Shown: positions 52,336-62,449, numbered from the stretch's first letter. The stretch: 64,000 nt of DNA from Cellulomonas composti (GCF_007990245.1 NZ_BJWG01000007.1:124001-188000), one strand, 5' to 3'. A program made the numbers and translations. Notes: generated by a model not told the origin, from the letters alone.

Positions 52336-52899
52336 ATGGGGACGGGCACGCAGGTGGTCATCGGGCTGCTGCGCGCGGTGAACGTGGGCGGAGCGCGCAA
52401 GCTCACGTCGGCACAGCTGCGCGCGACGGCGCAGTCGCTCGGCTACGGCGACGTGACGACGTACGTGAACTCGGGGAACGTCGTGCTCACGGCACCGGAC
52501 GGCGGCGCACAGGCCGCGGCGCGCGTCGCCGACGACCTGGGCGTCGCGCTCAGTGCAGAGGTGAGCTTCACGGTCCACGTGATCACACGCACCGCGGCGC
52601 AGTGGCACGCGGCCGTCGCGGCGATGCCGTTTCCCGACGAGGCACGCGACGACCCGGCGCACGTCGTCCTCGTCGCGTGGGACGGACCCGCGGCGGCCGG
52701 CGCGGCCATCGACCCAAGCCGGTACGGCCGCGAACGCCTGCACTGGGACGGCTCCGAGCTGTACACGTACTACCCCGACGGCATCGGGACCTCCAAGCTC
52801 ACGCTCCCCGTGCTCGAGAAGGCCGCGGGGCGCGTGGGGACCGCCCGCAACTGGCGCACCGTGCTGGCCCTCGACGCGCTCGCGAGCGAGCGCGAGTGA
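52336..52899 (+). CDS. DUF1697 family protein
   Basis: 187 residues. ATG 52336 lies in frame 30 nt after a GTG at 52306 and has no ribosome site, so it may be leaderless. The family start VVIGLLRAVNVGGARKLTSAQLRATAQSLGYGDVTTYVNSGNVVLTA and the late IGTSKLTLPVLEKAAGRVGTARNWRTVLALDAL are textbook DUF1697. Function unknown. It diverges from nirB, so its 5' region touches the nirB control region. A 13-14 bp repeat covers its stop. Confidence 0.9.
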   Translation: MGTGTQVVIGLLRAVNVGGARKLTSAQLRATAQSLGYGDVTTYVNSGNVVLTAPDGGAQAAARVADDLGVALSAEVSFTVHVITRTAAQWHAAVAAMPFPDEARDDPAHVVLVAWDGPAAAGAAIDPSRYGRERLHWDGSELYTYYPDGIGTSKLTLPVLEKAAGRVGTARNWRTVLALDALASERE

Positions 52900-52934
52900 G
52901 GCGCGCAAGTGGGTGCGCGCAAATGAGTGCGCAC
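52896..52934. repeat. Degenerate 13-14 bp tandem repeat across the DUF1697 stop
   Basis: GTGAGGCGCGCAA, GTGGGTGCGCGCAA, ATGAGTGCGCACC in a row. The first holds the TGA stop (52897-52899) and the third another TGA. Confidence 0.7.
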
Positions 52935-53008
52935 CGCGCTGCGCCGGGTCAGGATCCGTGGGGCGATTCCCCTGGCACGCACCGTGATCGTCTGATGGGA
53001 TCGAAGCC

Positions 53009-53998
53009 ATGCCTGCTCTGAGCATCGACTCGCTGTCCAAGGCGTACGGGTCCGTCCAGGCCTTGCGCGACATGTCCTTCGACGTGAACGCGGGAGAGAT
53101 CTTCGGGTTCGTCGGGTCCAACGGCGCCGGCAAGTCGACGACGATGCGCATCGTGCTCGGTGTGCTCGCGACCGACGCGGGCGAGGTGCGCTGGGACGGC
53201 CGGCCCCTCGACCTGCACGTCCGCCGCCGGATCGGCTACATGCCCGAGGAGCGCGGCCTCTACCCGCGCATGAAGGTCGGCGAGCACCTGGTCTACCTCG
53301 GTCGGCTGCACGGCCTGGACCGGGCCGCCGCACGCACGGCGATGGAGCACTGGACGCAGGTGCTCGGCATCGAGGCGCGTCGCGACGACGAGGTGCTCAA
53401 GCTCTCGCTCGGCAACCAGCAGCGTGTGCAGCTCGCCGCGGCGTTGGTGCACGGCCCGGAGATCCTCGTGCTCGACGAGCCGTTCTCGGGCCTCGACCCC
53501 GTCGCGGTGGACGTCATGAGCCAGGTGCTGCGCGACCAGGCGCGTGCCGGCGTGCCCGTGATGTTCTCGTCGCACCAGCTCGAGCTGGTCGAGCGGCTGT
53601 GCGACCGTGTCGGGATCGTGCGCGCGGGGTCGATGGTCGCGATCGGCGGGATCGACGAGCTGCGCCAGACCCCGCAGCGCCGCTGGTTCGTCGACGGGGC
53701 CCCACCTGACGCGTGGCTCGGCCACGTCCCCGCGGCCCGGCTCGTGTCGTCGGACGCTGTCTCGTCCGGCGCTGCCGGCAGCGTCGTCGAGGTCGCCGAC
53801 CCGTCCCTGACGACGGTCGACCAGGAGCTGCTCGCGGCGGCGCTGGCCGCAGGCCCGGTGCGCGAGTTCGCGCGCGTGCGGCCCTCGCTCACCGAGCTGT
53901 ACCGCGGCGTGGTGTCGAGCGACGTCAGCACCACCGAGACGCCGAGCGCGAGCACGAGCACGACGAGCACGAGCGCGACGAACGAGGTGTCGGCATGA
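53009..53998 (+). CDS. ABC transporter ATPase (NatA-like)
   Basis: 329 residues. ATG 53009 has no ribosome site and follows TGGGAT by 7 nt, so it is possibly leaderless. Walker A GSNGAGKST at 36-44, signature LSLGNQQR (variant of LSGGQ), Walker B ILVLDEPFSGLD and H-loop MFSSHQLE. The extended C-terminal domain (about 215-329) with DUF4162-like end is typical of NatA/multidrug exporters. The last 25 residues are Ser/Thr repeats encoded by AGCACGAGC-like DNA repeats. It overlaps its permease by 4 nt. Confidence 0.93.
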   Translation: MPALSIDSLSKAYGSVQALRDMSFDVNAGEIFGFVGSNGAGKSTTMRIVLGVLATDAGEVRWDGRPLDLHVRRRIGYMPEERGLYPRMKVGEHLVYLGRLHGLDRAAARTAMEHWTQVLGIEARRDDEVLKLSLGNQQRVQLAAALVHGPEILVLDEPFSGLDPVAVDVMSQVLRDQARAGVPVMFSSHQLELVERLCDRVGIVRAGSMVAIGGIDELRQTPQRRWFVDGAPPDAWLGHVPAARLVSSDAVSSGAAGSVVEVADPSLTTVDQELLAAALAAGPVREFARVRPSLTELYRGVVSSDVSTTETPSASTSTTSTSATNEVSA

Positions 53999-55206
53999 GC
54001 GCCCCGACGGACGGCCAGCTCGGCACGGCGGCCGCGGTGCGGCTCGTCGCCGGCCGCGAGATCAGCACGCGCCTGCGCACCAAGGCGTTCATCTGGACCA
54101 CCGCGCTGTTCGTGGCCGCGGTCGTGCTCGGCGGCGTGCTGCTCCACGCGATCGGCGGGCAGGACGACGACGGCGTCCCGGTCGCGTTCACGCCGTCGGC
54201 TACCGCCGCGATCCCCGCGTTCGAGGCCACCGCGACGGGTCTGGGCGCGACCGTGCAGACGAGCGAGCTCGATCCCGCCGCGGGCGAGCAGGCGCTCACC
54301 GACGGTGACGTCGACGTGCTCGTGACGTCGGTCGACCCCATGCTCTCGGTCACCGTCGACTCCGCCGTCCCGCAGCAGCTCCAGCCGGTGCTCGCGGCGT
54401 TCGCGCAGCAGCTCGCGCTCGCGAGCGCGGTCACGGACCTCGGCGGCGACCCGGCCGACGTCGCGGAGCAGGTCGCCACCGCCGCACCCGAGGTCACGGC
54501 GCTCGACCCCGAACCCGCGCGCGACGGCGGCCAGATCGTCGCCGGGTACCTCGCGGGGATCCTGCTGTTCATCTCGCTCATGACGGCCGGTCAGCTCGTC
54601 GCGCAGGGCGTCGTCGAGGAGAAGTCGAGCCGGGTCGTCGAGCTGCTGCTCGCGACGCTGCGGCCCGCCCAGCTGATGGCCGGCAAGGTGCTGGGCATCG
54701 GTGTCGTCGGGCTGATCCAGGTCGGCCTGGTCGTCGGCTCGGGCGCGGCGACCGCGAGCGTGCTCGGCCTGCTCGACTCGTCCGCGCTCGACCTGGGGAC
54801 CACGGCGCTGTGGGCGCTCGCGTGGTTCGTCGTCGGGTTCGCCACGTACGCGCTGGTCCTGGGCGCGCTCGGCGCGCTCGTCTCGCGTCAGGAGGACGTG
54901 GGCTCGGTCATCGGCCCGGTCACGACGCTGATGATCATCCCGTACGTCATCGGCGTCTCGATCCTGCCGTGGGACCCGACGAACGCGCTGGCGACCTGGC
55001 TGTCCTACGTCCCGTTCTGTGCACCGATGCTCATGCCGATCCGCATCGCGCTGGGCGCCGCGACGACGGCCGAGGCGCTGCTCGCCCTCGCGATCTCGCT
55101 GGCGATCATCCCCGCGCTGGTGTGGCTCGCCGGGCGCATCTACGCGGGCGCGGTGCTGCACTCCGGCGGCCGGATGAAGATCCGCGACGCGCTGCGCGGG
55201 ACCTGA
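53995..55206 (+). CDS. ABC-2 type permease (NatB-like)
   Basis: 403 residues from the ATG at 53995 (ATGA overlap). Topology: first helix near 32-53 (FIWTTALFVAAVVLGGVLLHA), a large extracytoplasmic domain (about 55-180), then five to six helices (ILLFISLMTAGQLVAQGVVEEKSSRVVELLLATLRPAQLMAGKVLGIG marks the core). It is a sodium or drug exporter of the NatAB class. The substrate cannot be told. Both halves are complete. Confidence 0.92.
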   Translation: MSAPTDGQLGTAAAVRLVAGREISTRLRTKAFIWTTALFVAAVVLGGVLLHAIGGQDDDGVPVAFTPSATAAIPAFEATATGLGATVQTSELDPAAGEQALTDGDVDVLVTSVDPMLSVTVDSAVPQQLQPVLAAFAQQLALASAVTDLGGDPADVAEQVATAAPEVTALDPEPARDGGQIVAGYLAGILLFISLMTAGQLVAQGVVEEKSSRVVELLLATLRPAQLMAGKVLGIGVVGLIQVGLVVGSGAATASVLGLLDSSALDLGTTALWALAWFVVGFATYALVLGALGALVSRQEDVGSVIGPVTTLMIIPYVIGVSILPWDPTNALATWLSYVPFCAPMLMPIRIALGAATTAEALLALAISLAIIPALVWLAGRIYAGAVLHSGGRMKIRDALRGT

Positions 55207-55234
55207 GCCGGACACCGGCACGGCCGGTCCGGGC

Positions 55235-55240
55235 TAGGTT
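55235..55240 (+). promoter_or_regulatory. -10 box TAGGTT for leaderless HIT mRNA
   Basis: TAGGTT, spacer GGCGCC (6 nt), then the ATG at 55247. Confidence 0.65.
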
Positions 55241-55246
55241 GGCGCC

Positions 55247-55693
55247 ATGGCGACGCTGTTCACCAAGATCATCGACGGCGACATCCCCGGGCGGTTCGTC
55301 TGGGCCGACGACGTGTGCGTCGCGTTCGCGACCATCGCGCCGATCAGCGAAGGGCACGTCCTCGTCGTGCCGCGCGCCGAGGTCGTCGAGCTCACGCAGG
55401 CGTCCGACGACCTGCTCGCCCACCTGACGGGCGTCGCCAAGCGCATCGGCGCCGCGCAGCAGGCCGCGTGGTCCGCACCGCGCGCCGCGCTGCTCGTCGC
55501 GGGGTTCGAGGTTCCGCACCTGCACCTGCACGTGCTGCCCGCCTGGGGCGAGGCGGAGCTCTCGTTCGCGAACGCACGCACCGACGTCCCCGCGGCCGAG
55601 CTCGACGCCGCGGCCGAACGGCTGCGCACCGCGCTGCGCGACGCGGGCCACGGCGCCCACGTGCCCGCGGCGCTCGGCTCGCCCGCGCTGTAG
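55247..55693 (+). CDS. HIT family hydrolase
   Basis: 148 residues, leaderless start. It is a histidine-triad nucleotide hydrolase of the HINT/Fhit-like group. The start TLFTKIIDGDIPGRFVWADDVCVAFATIAPISEGHVLVVPRAEVVEL matches the family, and the triad is HLHLHVLP near 93-100. It splits nucleotide phosphoramidates or dinucleotides in the cytosol. Length and motifs are normal. Confidence 0.95.
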   Translation: MATLFTKIIDGDIPGRFVWADDVCVAFATIAPISEGHVLVVPRAEVVELTQASDDLLAHLTGVAKRIGAAQQAAWSAPRAALLVAGFEVPHLHLHVLPAWGEAELSFANARTDVPAAELDAAAERLRTALRDAGHGAHVPAALGSPAL

Positions 55694-55756
55694 GCGCCCG
55701 ACGAGCCCAGCAGACCACGTCGGTCTACCCGAGCCGCCAACGGCAGACTGGTGGGC

Positions 55757-55843
55757 ATGGGGCACACCGTGATCCAGGTTCCCGTTCCAGCGCTGGAGTC
55801 CATCGTCGACGTGCTCGAGCGCTACCCGCTTCGAACTGGATAG
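55757..55843 (+). pseudogene. N-terminal remnant, possibly of a 2'-5' RNA ligase-like gene
   Basis: A 28-codon frame MGHTVIQVPVPALESIVDVLERYPLRTG ends in TAG. Its first 15 residues resemble, from memory, the start of actinobacterial 2H phosphoesterase (2'-5' RNA ligase-like) proteins. The remainder of that family, including both His-x-Thr motifs, is missing. CAGACT lies 7 nt before the ATG. It may be the broken edge of a deletion or insertion that also brought in the next gene. Confidence 0.35.
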
Positions 55844-55878
55844 TCGCGCCGAACCGGTACCGGGCGAGCGCGCGTCCG

Positions 55879-55884
55879 TAGTGT
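55879..55884 (+). promoter_or_regulatory. -10 box TAGTGT for leaderless GNAT mRNA
   Basis: TAGTGT, spacer TCGAGGC (7 nt), then the ATG at 55892. Confidence 0.6.
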
Positions 55885-55891
55885 TCGAGGC

Positions 55892-56431
55892 ATGGCAGAG
55901 CTTGGGCACGTCACGTGGCCACCCGGACCGATCGCCACCGCTCGAATTCTGCTCCGCCCGCCGCAGGCTCGCGATCGCGCAGCATTCGTCGAGCTCTACA
56001 CCTCACCCGATGTCGGGATCTACACGGGCGGAGCACGATCCCGTGAGGAGGTCGAACGCGCGCTGCCTGAGGAGCCACGGAGGCGTCCCGGTCTTTTCGT
56101 CATCGATCTCGACGGAGCAATGGTCGGGATGGTCCAGCTCGAGCGCCGGGACGCCGACTACGAGGTTCGCCAGGCGGCCGGCCAGGTGGACCTCGGGTAC
56201 CTCCTTCTTCCGGAGGCATGGGGACGGGGGTACGCCACTGAAGCCTGTGAGGCCGCACTCGGCTGGTTCGCCGTCGCACTACCCGGTGAAGCCGTCGTAC
56301 TCATCACCCAGACCGCGAACACACCCTCGATGCGGCTGGCAGCGAGGCTGGGGTTTGTCGAGGTCGAGCGGTTCGAGGCATACGACGCCGAGCAGTGGTT
56401 CGGCACGTGGACGGCCACAACGACCGGCTGA
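55892..56431 (+). CDS. GNAT acetyltransferase (RimJ/RimL type)
   Basis: 179 residues. Start TARILLRPPQARDRAAFVELYTSPDVGIYTGG, then FVIDLDGAMVGMVQLE and acetyl-CoA loop LLPEAWGRGYATEACEAALGWF (near 108-130), then TANTPSMRLAARLGFVEVERFE. It would acetylate an amine; the substrate is unknown. Codon use is visibly less GC-biased than its neighbours (for example ATT, GCA, CTT and GAA codons). Together with the broken gene just upstream, this hints at recent acquisition. Confidence 0.88.
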   Translation: MAELGHVTWPPGPIATARILLRPPQARDRAAFVELYTSPDVGIYTGGARSREEVERALPEEPRRRPGLFVIDLDGAMVGMVQLERRDADYEVRQAAGQVDLGYLLLPEAWGRGYATEACEAALGWFAVALPGEAVVLITQTANTPSMRLAARLGFVEVERFEAYDAEQWFGTWTATTTG

Positions 56432-56505
56432 GCTGTGCCGCCGCGGCCTGAACGACCCGGGCCGACTTGCAGAGCAGCCCGCATCTCGACTCCCGAACGC
56501 TGGTC

Positions 56506-58107
56506 ATGAGCGGCTCCGCGTCCGACGATGAGCCGGTGACCGTCGCCGGTTCGACCGCTGCCCCGCCGCGCACACGCGCACCGGTCGGGCTCGGCGCGCT
56601 CGCGGGCGTCGTCGCGGGGCTGGTCACCGTCGGCGTCGGTTCGCTCGTGTCGTTGTTCACGGGCGCCGCGAGCGATCCGCTCACCGCGGTCGGTGCCGCG
56701 TTCGTCGACGCGACTCCGCCGTGGCTCAAGGAGTTCGCGACCTCGACGTTCGGCACCGCCGACAAGACCGTGCTGCGGATCGGCGAGGCGCTCGTGCTCG
56801 CGCTGCTCGCCGCCACGGCCGGGATCCTCGCGGCCCGCCGCTGGGCCTGGGGCGCCACGGTCGTCGTGCTGCTGGGCGCGGTCGCGCTCGCCGCCGCGCT
56901 CGGACGGCCCGGCGCGACGTGGACGGCGGCCCTGCCCTCGCTCCTCGGCACCATCGCCGGGCTGGTCACGCTCCAGTCCCTCGTCGCACGGCTGCCCCGA
57001 CGGGCCGAGGACGCCGGCCCGCAGCCCGCAGGCTCGTCGGGACCCGACCGGCGCGCGTTCCTGCAGGCCTCCGCGATCGGTGTCGCGGTCGGACTCGTCG
57101 GACTCGCCGCGGGCCGCCTGCTGGGTGCCGCCGGACGAGCGGCCACCGCCGCCCGTGCCGCGCTGCACCTGCCGGCACCTAAGGTCCCGGCACCACCCGT
57201 GCCCGCCGGCGTGGACGTGGGGGTCGAGGGCGTGGACCCGTGGGCGACCCCGCCCGACGACTTCTACCGCATCGACACCGCGCTCGTCGTGCCGCAGGTC
57301 GACCCGAACACCTGGAAGCTGCGCGTGCACGGGCTGGTCGAGCACGAGGTCGAGCTGACCTGGGCCGAGCTGCTCGCGAGCGACCTCGTCGAGGCCTGGG
57401 TGACGTTGGCCTGCGTCTCGAACCCGGTGGGCGGCGACCTCGTCGGCAACCAGCGCTGGCTCGGCCTGCCGGTCCGCGAGGTGCTGGCCCGCGCACGGCC
57501 CACGGCGGGCGCCGACATGGTGCTGTCCCGCAGCGCCGACGGCTGGACCGCGTCGACGCCGCTCGAGGCCCTGACCGACGACCGCAACGCGCTGCTGGCC
57601 GTCGGCATGGACGGCGAGCCGCTGCCCCTCGTGCACGGCTTCCCCGTGCGCATGGTCGTGCCGGGCCTGTACGGGTACGTCTCGGCGACGAAGTGGGTCG
57701 TGGACCTCGAGGTCACCCGGTTCGCCGACGCCACCGCCTACTGGACCGACCGCGGCTGGTCGCAGCGCGGCCCGGTCAAGACCCAGTCCCGCATCGAGGT
57801 GCCGAGCACCGGGGCGCACGTCGACGCCGGGACCGTCGTCGTCGCGGGCACGTCGTGGGCCCAGCACCGCGGGATCACGCGCGTGCAGGTGCAGGTCGAC
57901 GACGGCGCGTGGGACGACGTGACGCTCGCCGACGACGGTGGCATCGACTCCTGGCGCCAGTGGCGCTACGACTGGCCGGCCACCTCCGGTGAGCACACCG
58001 TGCGCGTGCGCGCATTCGACCCGGACGGCCCGCAGACGGGTGCACAAGCCGATGTCGTCCCGGACGGCGCGACGGGCTACGACGAGATCTCGGTCGAGGT
58101 GCGCTGA
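56506..58107 (+). CDS. Membrane-anchored sulfite-oxidase-fold molybdopterin oxidoreductase
   Basis: 533 residues from the ATG at 56506 (a TTG at 56467 is upstream in frame). About four N-terminal helices (residues 27-160) come first. A twin-arginine-like PDRRAFLQASAIGVAVGLVGLAAGRLLG near 180-210 leads to an extracellular molybdopterin domain with the Mo-ligating Cys in WVTLACVSNPVGGDLVGNQRW (near 305), then RFADATAYWTDRGW and an Ig-like dimerisation domain. This layout is common in actinobacterial SUOX-like proteins whose substrate is not established. It converges on the nitrate reductase gene; both need molybdenum cofactor. Confidence 0.88.
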   Translation: MSGSASDDEPVTVAGSTAAPPRTRAPVGLGALAGVVAGLVTVGVGSLVSLFTGAASDPLTAVGAAFVDATPPWLKEFATSTFGTADKTVLRIGEALVLALLAATAGILAARRWAWGATVVVLLGAVALAAALGRPGATWTAALPSLLGTIAGLVTLQSLVARLPRRAEDAGPQPAGSSGPDRRAFLQASAIGVAVGLVGLAAGRLLGAAGRAATAARAALHLPAPKVPAPPVPAGVDVGVEGVDPWATPPDDFYRIDTALVVPQVDPNTWKLRVHGLVEHEVELTWAELLASDLVEAWVTLACVSNPVGGDLVGNQRWLGLPVREVLARARPTAGADMVLSRSADGWTASTPLEALTDDRNALLAVGMDGEPLPLVHGFPVRMVVPGLYGYVSATKWVVDLEVTRFADATAYWTDRGWSQRGPVKTQSRIEVPSTGAHVDAGTVVVAGTSWAQHRGITRVQVQVDDGAWDDVTLADDGGIDSWRQWRYDWPATSGEHTVRVRAFDPDGPQTGAQADVVPDGATGYDEISVEVR

Positions 58108-58132
58108 TCCCAGCGCATGCCTCGAGCCCGGC

Positions 58133-61100
58133 TCAGTACACGTCGCGGACGTAGCGGCGGGCGGCGGTGAGGTCCTTGACGTAGGCGTCGGCGGCCTCGG
58201 CGGACAGTCCCCCGTGCGTCGCGACCACCTCGCGCAGTGCGCGGTCGACGTCCTTGGCCATGCGGGACGCGTCGCCGCAGACGAAGAACGACGCACCGTC
58301 GCACAGCCACGACCACAGCCGCGCGCCCTGCTCACGCATCCGGTCCTGCACGTAGACCTTGGCGCGCTGGTCGCGCGAGAACGCGGTATCGAGCCGGTCG
58401 AGGGTGCCGTCCGCGAGCATCGCGGCGAGCTCGTCGCGGTAGTAGAAGTCCGTCGCCTCGTGCTGCTCGCCGAAGAACAGCCAGTTCCTCCCACCGTGGC
58501 CCGCGGCGCGTCGGTCGGCGAGGAACCCGACGAACGGCGCGACGCCCGTGCCCGGGCCGACCATCACGGCGGGGACGTCCGCCGCGGGCGGACGGAAGTG
58601 CGACGTGGCCTGCACGTGGACCGGCACCGCCGTGTCGAGCGGCGCGTCGGCCAGGAAGCTCGAGCACACGCCGCCGCGGGCCGCGCCCGTGGGCGACGAG
58701 AAGCGCACGACCGACATCGTCAGCGAGACCCGGTCGGGTGCGACCAGCGCGCTCGACGAGATCGAGTACTGCCGCGGCGCGAGCCGGCGCAGGACACCCA
58801 CGAGCTCGGCGGCCGGCAGGTCCGGCGCGTGCTCGGCCACCACGTCGACCGCCTGCCGGCACCACGTCCAGCGCGCCAGGTCCTCGCCGTTGTCGGGACG
58901 CAGCAGCCGGCGCAGCGTGGCGCTCTGCGAGTGCTCCGCGACGAGCGCGAGCAGGTCGTGCGAGATCCGGCTGACGTCCAGCTCGGTGCTCAGCGCCCGT
59001 CGCAGCGGCACGGCGACGCCGCCGACGTCGACCTGCTCGTCCGGGTCCCAGCCCGTGACCTCGAACCACTCGTCGACCAGCGCGGGCGCGTTCGTCGGCC
59101 GCACGGCGAGCGCGTCGCCCGCGCGGTAGGCGACCTCGCGCGGGCTCGCGGACACGTCCAGGACGATCTCGCGCACCTCCTTGCCCGAGCCCGGCAGGGA
59201 CAGCAGCCGGTTCCCGACGAGGCGCGCCTCGCCGGGCTCGTGGCGCGTCGCGCGCGCGGGTCCGGCCGGGCCCGGCGCGGCCGTCGTGCGGTCCTCGTGC
59301 GGGCTCGCGACGAGCGTCCCGGGCTCGGCCGATGCGATGCGGACCTCGGGCCGTGCCTCGGTCCCGGCCTCCGCGCGCGCCTCGGGGAGCGCCCCCGGGA
59401 CCGCGCCCGGAGGCGCCTCCACGAGCGCGGCGGCGAGCGCGGCGATCCACGCGTGCGCGCGCTCGTCGTCGCCGGGTTCGCACTCCGCGCGCTCGACGAG
59501 CCGTTGCGCGCCGAGCTCCTCGAGGCGGTGGTCGAGCCGCCGGCCGTGCCCGCAGAACCGGTCGTAGGCCGGGTCGCCGAGCGCGAGCACCGCGAACCTC
59601 GACCCGTCGAGCCGCCGCGCGTCCGGGGCCGCGACCGCCTCCCAGAACGCGGTGCCGTTGTCCGGCGCGTCGCCGTCGCCGAACGTGCTGGTCACGAGCA
59701 CGAGGTCGGCGCCGTGCGGCAGGTCCGCCGGCAGCGCGTCGTCCATCGCGACGACGCGTGGCGCAAGCCCCGCCTCGCCCAGCACACCGCCCGCGGCGGC
59801 CGCCAGGTCCTCCGCGTTGCCCGTCTGCGACGCCCACAGCACGACGAGCGGGCGCACGGGGGTCGCGGCGTCCTCGGCACCCGCCCCCCGGCCCGCGTCG
59901 CTGCGCTCCGGTGCCCGCGAGAACAGCCCGGCGAGCAGCCCGTCGACCCACAGCGACTGGTCGGGGCCCAGCGGCGCCCCGGTGGGCAGCACAGGCGTGC
60001 CCGCCGCACCGCCGCCACCCCCCAGACCGGCCAGGAAGCCGGCGAGGTAGCGCCGCTCGGCGTCGCCCAGCGAAGGCGGGTCGAGCCGGTCGAGGCCCAG
60101 CGCCGCCCCCAGCGCGCGGATCGCCACGGCTCCCGGCGTCAGCCCGTGGTCACCCGCAGCAGCAGCCGCGGCAGGCGAGGACGCAGCCGGCGAGGATGCG
60201 GCGGCCGGGGGGGCGACGATCGCGTCGTCGTCCGTCGCGCGCAGCGGCGCCGGCACCGGCGTCAGCCGCACCGCGCACACCTTGAGCTCGGGCTGGAACG
60301 ACAGCGGGTCGACCGCGTCGTTCGTCACGGCGTTCACGGCGAGGTACTCCCCGAACAGGTCGTTCCAGTGGAACGGTGCCCAGCAGGCGCCGGGCCGCAC
60401 CCGGTCGGTCACGACGACGGGCAGCACCGCGCGCCCTCGTCGGGACGCGACCTCGACGTGGTCGCCCGCGGCGATCCCGAGCGCGCGCACGTCGTCGGGG
60501 TGCAGCTCGAGGAACGGACCCGGTGCGAGCTTGGTGAGCTTGGCGACGCGGCCGGTCTTGGTCAGCGTGTGCCAGTGGTGCTGGACGCGTCCGGTGTTGA
60601 GCACGAACGGGTAGTCGTCGTCGGGCAGCTCGGCGGCGGGAAGGTGCGGGCGCGCGTGGAACTGCGCACGGCCGCTGGCGGTCGCGAAGCGCAGGCGCGG
60701 GCGCGTGCCGTCGGGGCGCTCCAGGACCGGCTGGCTCACGCCGTCGTTGAGGTAGCGGATCGGGTTGCGGCGCGGGCCGTCGGGCGCGACCGGCCACTGC
60801 ACGGACCCCTCGCGCAGCCGCTCGTAGCTGGCCCCGCGCAGGTCGTAGCCCGTGCGCGGGTTGGCGAACGCGCGCAGCTCCTCGAAGACCTCCTCCGCGG
60901 ACGCGTGCTCGAACCCGGGGTACCCCATCGCGCGGGCCACGCGCGCGATCAGCAGCCAGTCCGGCAGCGCGTCGCCGGGCGGGCGCAGCGCGGCGCGCGC
61001 GAGCGTGAGGTTGCGCTCCGAGTTGACCATCACGCCGTCGCCCTCGGACCACAGCGCGCCCGGCAGCACCACGTCCGCGTACGCCGTGGTCTCCGTCTCC

Positions 61101-62449
61101 GCGAACGCATCCTGCACGACGACGAGCTCGGCCCGCTCGAGGCCCTCGATCACCGTGCGGCGGTTGCCGACGGTCGCGACCGGGTTGGTGCACACCACCC
61201 AGCACGCCTTGATCTCGCCCGCCGCCATGCGCTCGAACATGTCGACCGTCCCGCGCCCCGTGCTCTCGGCCCGCAGCGTCCCGGGCGGCAGGCCCCAGAC
61301 CTGTTCGACGAACGCGCGGTCGGCCGGGTCGAGCACCGAGCGCTGGCCGGGCAGGCCCGGGCCCATGTAGCCCATCTCGCGCCCGCCCATCGCGTTGGGC
61401 TGGCCGGTGAGCGAGAACGGCCCCGAGCCGGTCCGGCAGATCGCGCCCGTCGCGAGGTGCAGGTTGACCAGCGCGTTCGTGTTCCAGGTGCCGTGCGTGG
61501 ACTGGTTGAGTCCCATCGTCCAGCAGGACACCCAGTTCCCGGCCCCGGCGATGAGCGCGGCCGCCGCGCGCAGGTCCGCCTCGGGGATCCCCGTGACGCG
61601 CGCGACCTCGTCGGCCGGGTAGTCCTCGAGCATCGCCTCGAGCGCGTCCCAGCCCTCGGTGTGCTCCGCGACGAAGTCCGTGTCCAGCCCGCCGGCCTCC
61701 ACGACGAGCCGCAGCAGGCCGTTCAGCAGCGCGACGTCCGTCCCGGGTGCGACCTGCAGGAACAGGTCCGCCTTCTCGGCCGTGGCGGTGCGCCGCGGGT
61801 CGACGACGATCAGCTTCGCGCCGGCCTTGACCCGGTCCAGCAGGCGCAGGAACAGGATCGGGTGACAGTCGGCCATGTTCGCGCCGATGACGAGGAAGAC
61901 GTCGGCGTGGTCGAGGTCGTCGTACGACCCGGGCGGGCCGTCGGCGCCCAGCGAGAGCTTGTAGCCGGTGCCGGCGCTGGCCATGCACAGGCGCGAGTTC
62001 GACTCGATCCACTGGGTCCGCACGAACCCCTTGGCGAGCTTGTTCGCGAGGTACTGCGCCTCGAGGCTCAGCTGACCCGAGACGTAGAACGCCACCGCGT
62101 CCGGCCCGTGCTCGTCGATCACCGCGCGCAGCCGGTCGGCCACGAGCGCCACGACGTCGTCGAGCACGGCCGCCTCGGGCCCCGCGCCGCGCTCGGTGCG
62201 CACGAGCGCGCTCGTCGTGCGACCGCCCGCGGCGAGCATGTCCGCGCTCGTCGCGCCCTTGGTGCACAGCCGGCCGGCGTTCGACGGGTGCGACCGGTCG
62301 CCGCGTGCGGCGCGCGCGACCGGCGCGCCCTCGTCGTCGTGCCCGATCTCGAGGACGATCCCGCAGCCGACGCCGCAGTAGGAGCACACCGTCGCGATCT
62401 GGGTCGTCGTCGGTGCGCCCCCCTGCGGAGCCGTGGTCGTGGTCGTCAT
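58133..62449 (-). CDS. Assimilatory nitrate reductase fused to CPR-type flavoprotein reductase
   Basis: 1438 residues from the ATG at 62449, 8 nt after the narK stop. Residues 1-740: molybdopterin nitrate reductase with [4Fe-4S] ligands Cys22, Cys25, Cys29 and Cys62, SNSRLCMAS (Mo-ligand Cys region), [13 protein letters not shown] and the dinucleotide-binding end. Residues 743-865: Ala-rich linker. Then FMN flavodoxin ([17 protein letters not shown], about 865-1010), FAD domain from about 1065 with [10 protein letters not shown] near 1225, and NADPH domain ([13 protein letters not shown] near 1295) ending in Tyr. It can take electrons from NADPH to nitrate in one chain. Similar bifunctional proteins are known in actinobacteria. 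Confidence 0.95.
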   Translation of the reverse strand: MTTTTTAPQGGAPTTTQIATVCSYCGVGCGIVLEIGHDDEGAPVARAARGDRSHPSNAGRLCTKGATSADMLAAGGRTTSALVRTERGAGPEAAVLDDVVALVADRLRAVIDEHGPDAVAFYVSGQLSLEAQYLANKLAKGFVRTQWIESNSRLCMASAGTGYKLSLGADGPPGSYDDLDHADVFLVIGANMADCHPILFLRLLDRVKAGAKLIVVDPRRTATAEKADLFLQVAPGTDVALLNGLLRLVVEAGGLDTDFVAEHTEGWDALEAMLEDYPADEVARVTGIPEADLRAAAALIAGAGNWVSCWTMGLNQSTHGTWNTNALVNLHLATGAICRTGSGPFSLTGQPNAMGGREMGYMGPGLPGQRSVLDPADRAFVEQVWGLPPGTLRAESTGRGTVDMFERMAAGEIKACWVVCTNPVATVGNRRTVIEGLERAELVVVQDAFAETETTAYADVVLPGALWSEGDGVMVNSERNLTLARAALRPPGDALPDWLLIARVARAMGYPGFEHASAEEVFEELRAFANPRTGYDLRGASYERLREGSVQWPVAPDGPRRNPIRYLNDGVSQPVLERPDGTRPRLRFATASGRAQFHARPHLPAAELPDDDYPFVLNTGRVQHHWHTLTKTGRVAKLTKLAPGPFLELHPDDVRALGIAAGDHVEVASRRGRAVLPVVVTDRVRPGACWAPFHWNDLFGEYLAVNAVTNDAVDPLSFQPELKVCAVRLTPVPAPLRATDDDAIVAPPAAASSPAASSPAAAAAAGDHGLTPGAVAIRALGAALGLDRLDPPSLGDAERRYLAGFLAGLGGGGGAAGTPVLPTGAPLGPDQSLWVDGLLAGLFSRAPERSDAGRGAGAEDAATPVRPLVVLWASQTGNAEDLAAAAGGVLGEAGLAPRVVAMDDALPADLPHGADLVLVTSTFGDGDAPDNGTAFWEAVAAPDARRLDGSRFAVLALGDPAYDRFCGHGRRLDHRLEELGAQRLVERAECEPGDDERAHAWIAALAAALVEAPPGAVPGALPEARAEAGTEARPEVRIASAEPGTLVASPHEDRTTAAPGPAGPARATRHEPGEARLVGNRLLSLPGSGKEVREIVLDVSASPREVAYRAGDALAVRPTNAPALVDEWFEVTGWDPDEQVDVGGVAVPLRRALSTELDVSRISHDLLALVAEHSQSATLRRLLRPDNGEDLARWTWCRQAVDVVAEHAPDLPAAELVGVLRRLAPRQYSISSSALVAPDRVSLTMSVVRFSSPTGAARGGVCSSFLADAPLDTAVPVHVQATSHFRPPAADVPAVMVGPGTGVAPFVGFLADRRAAGHGGRNWLFFGEQHEATDFYYRDELAAMLADGTLDRLDTAFSRDQRAKVYVQDRMREQGARLWSWLCDGASFFVCGDASRMAKDVDRALREVVATHGGLSAEAADAYVKDLTAARRYVRDVY

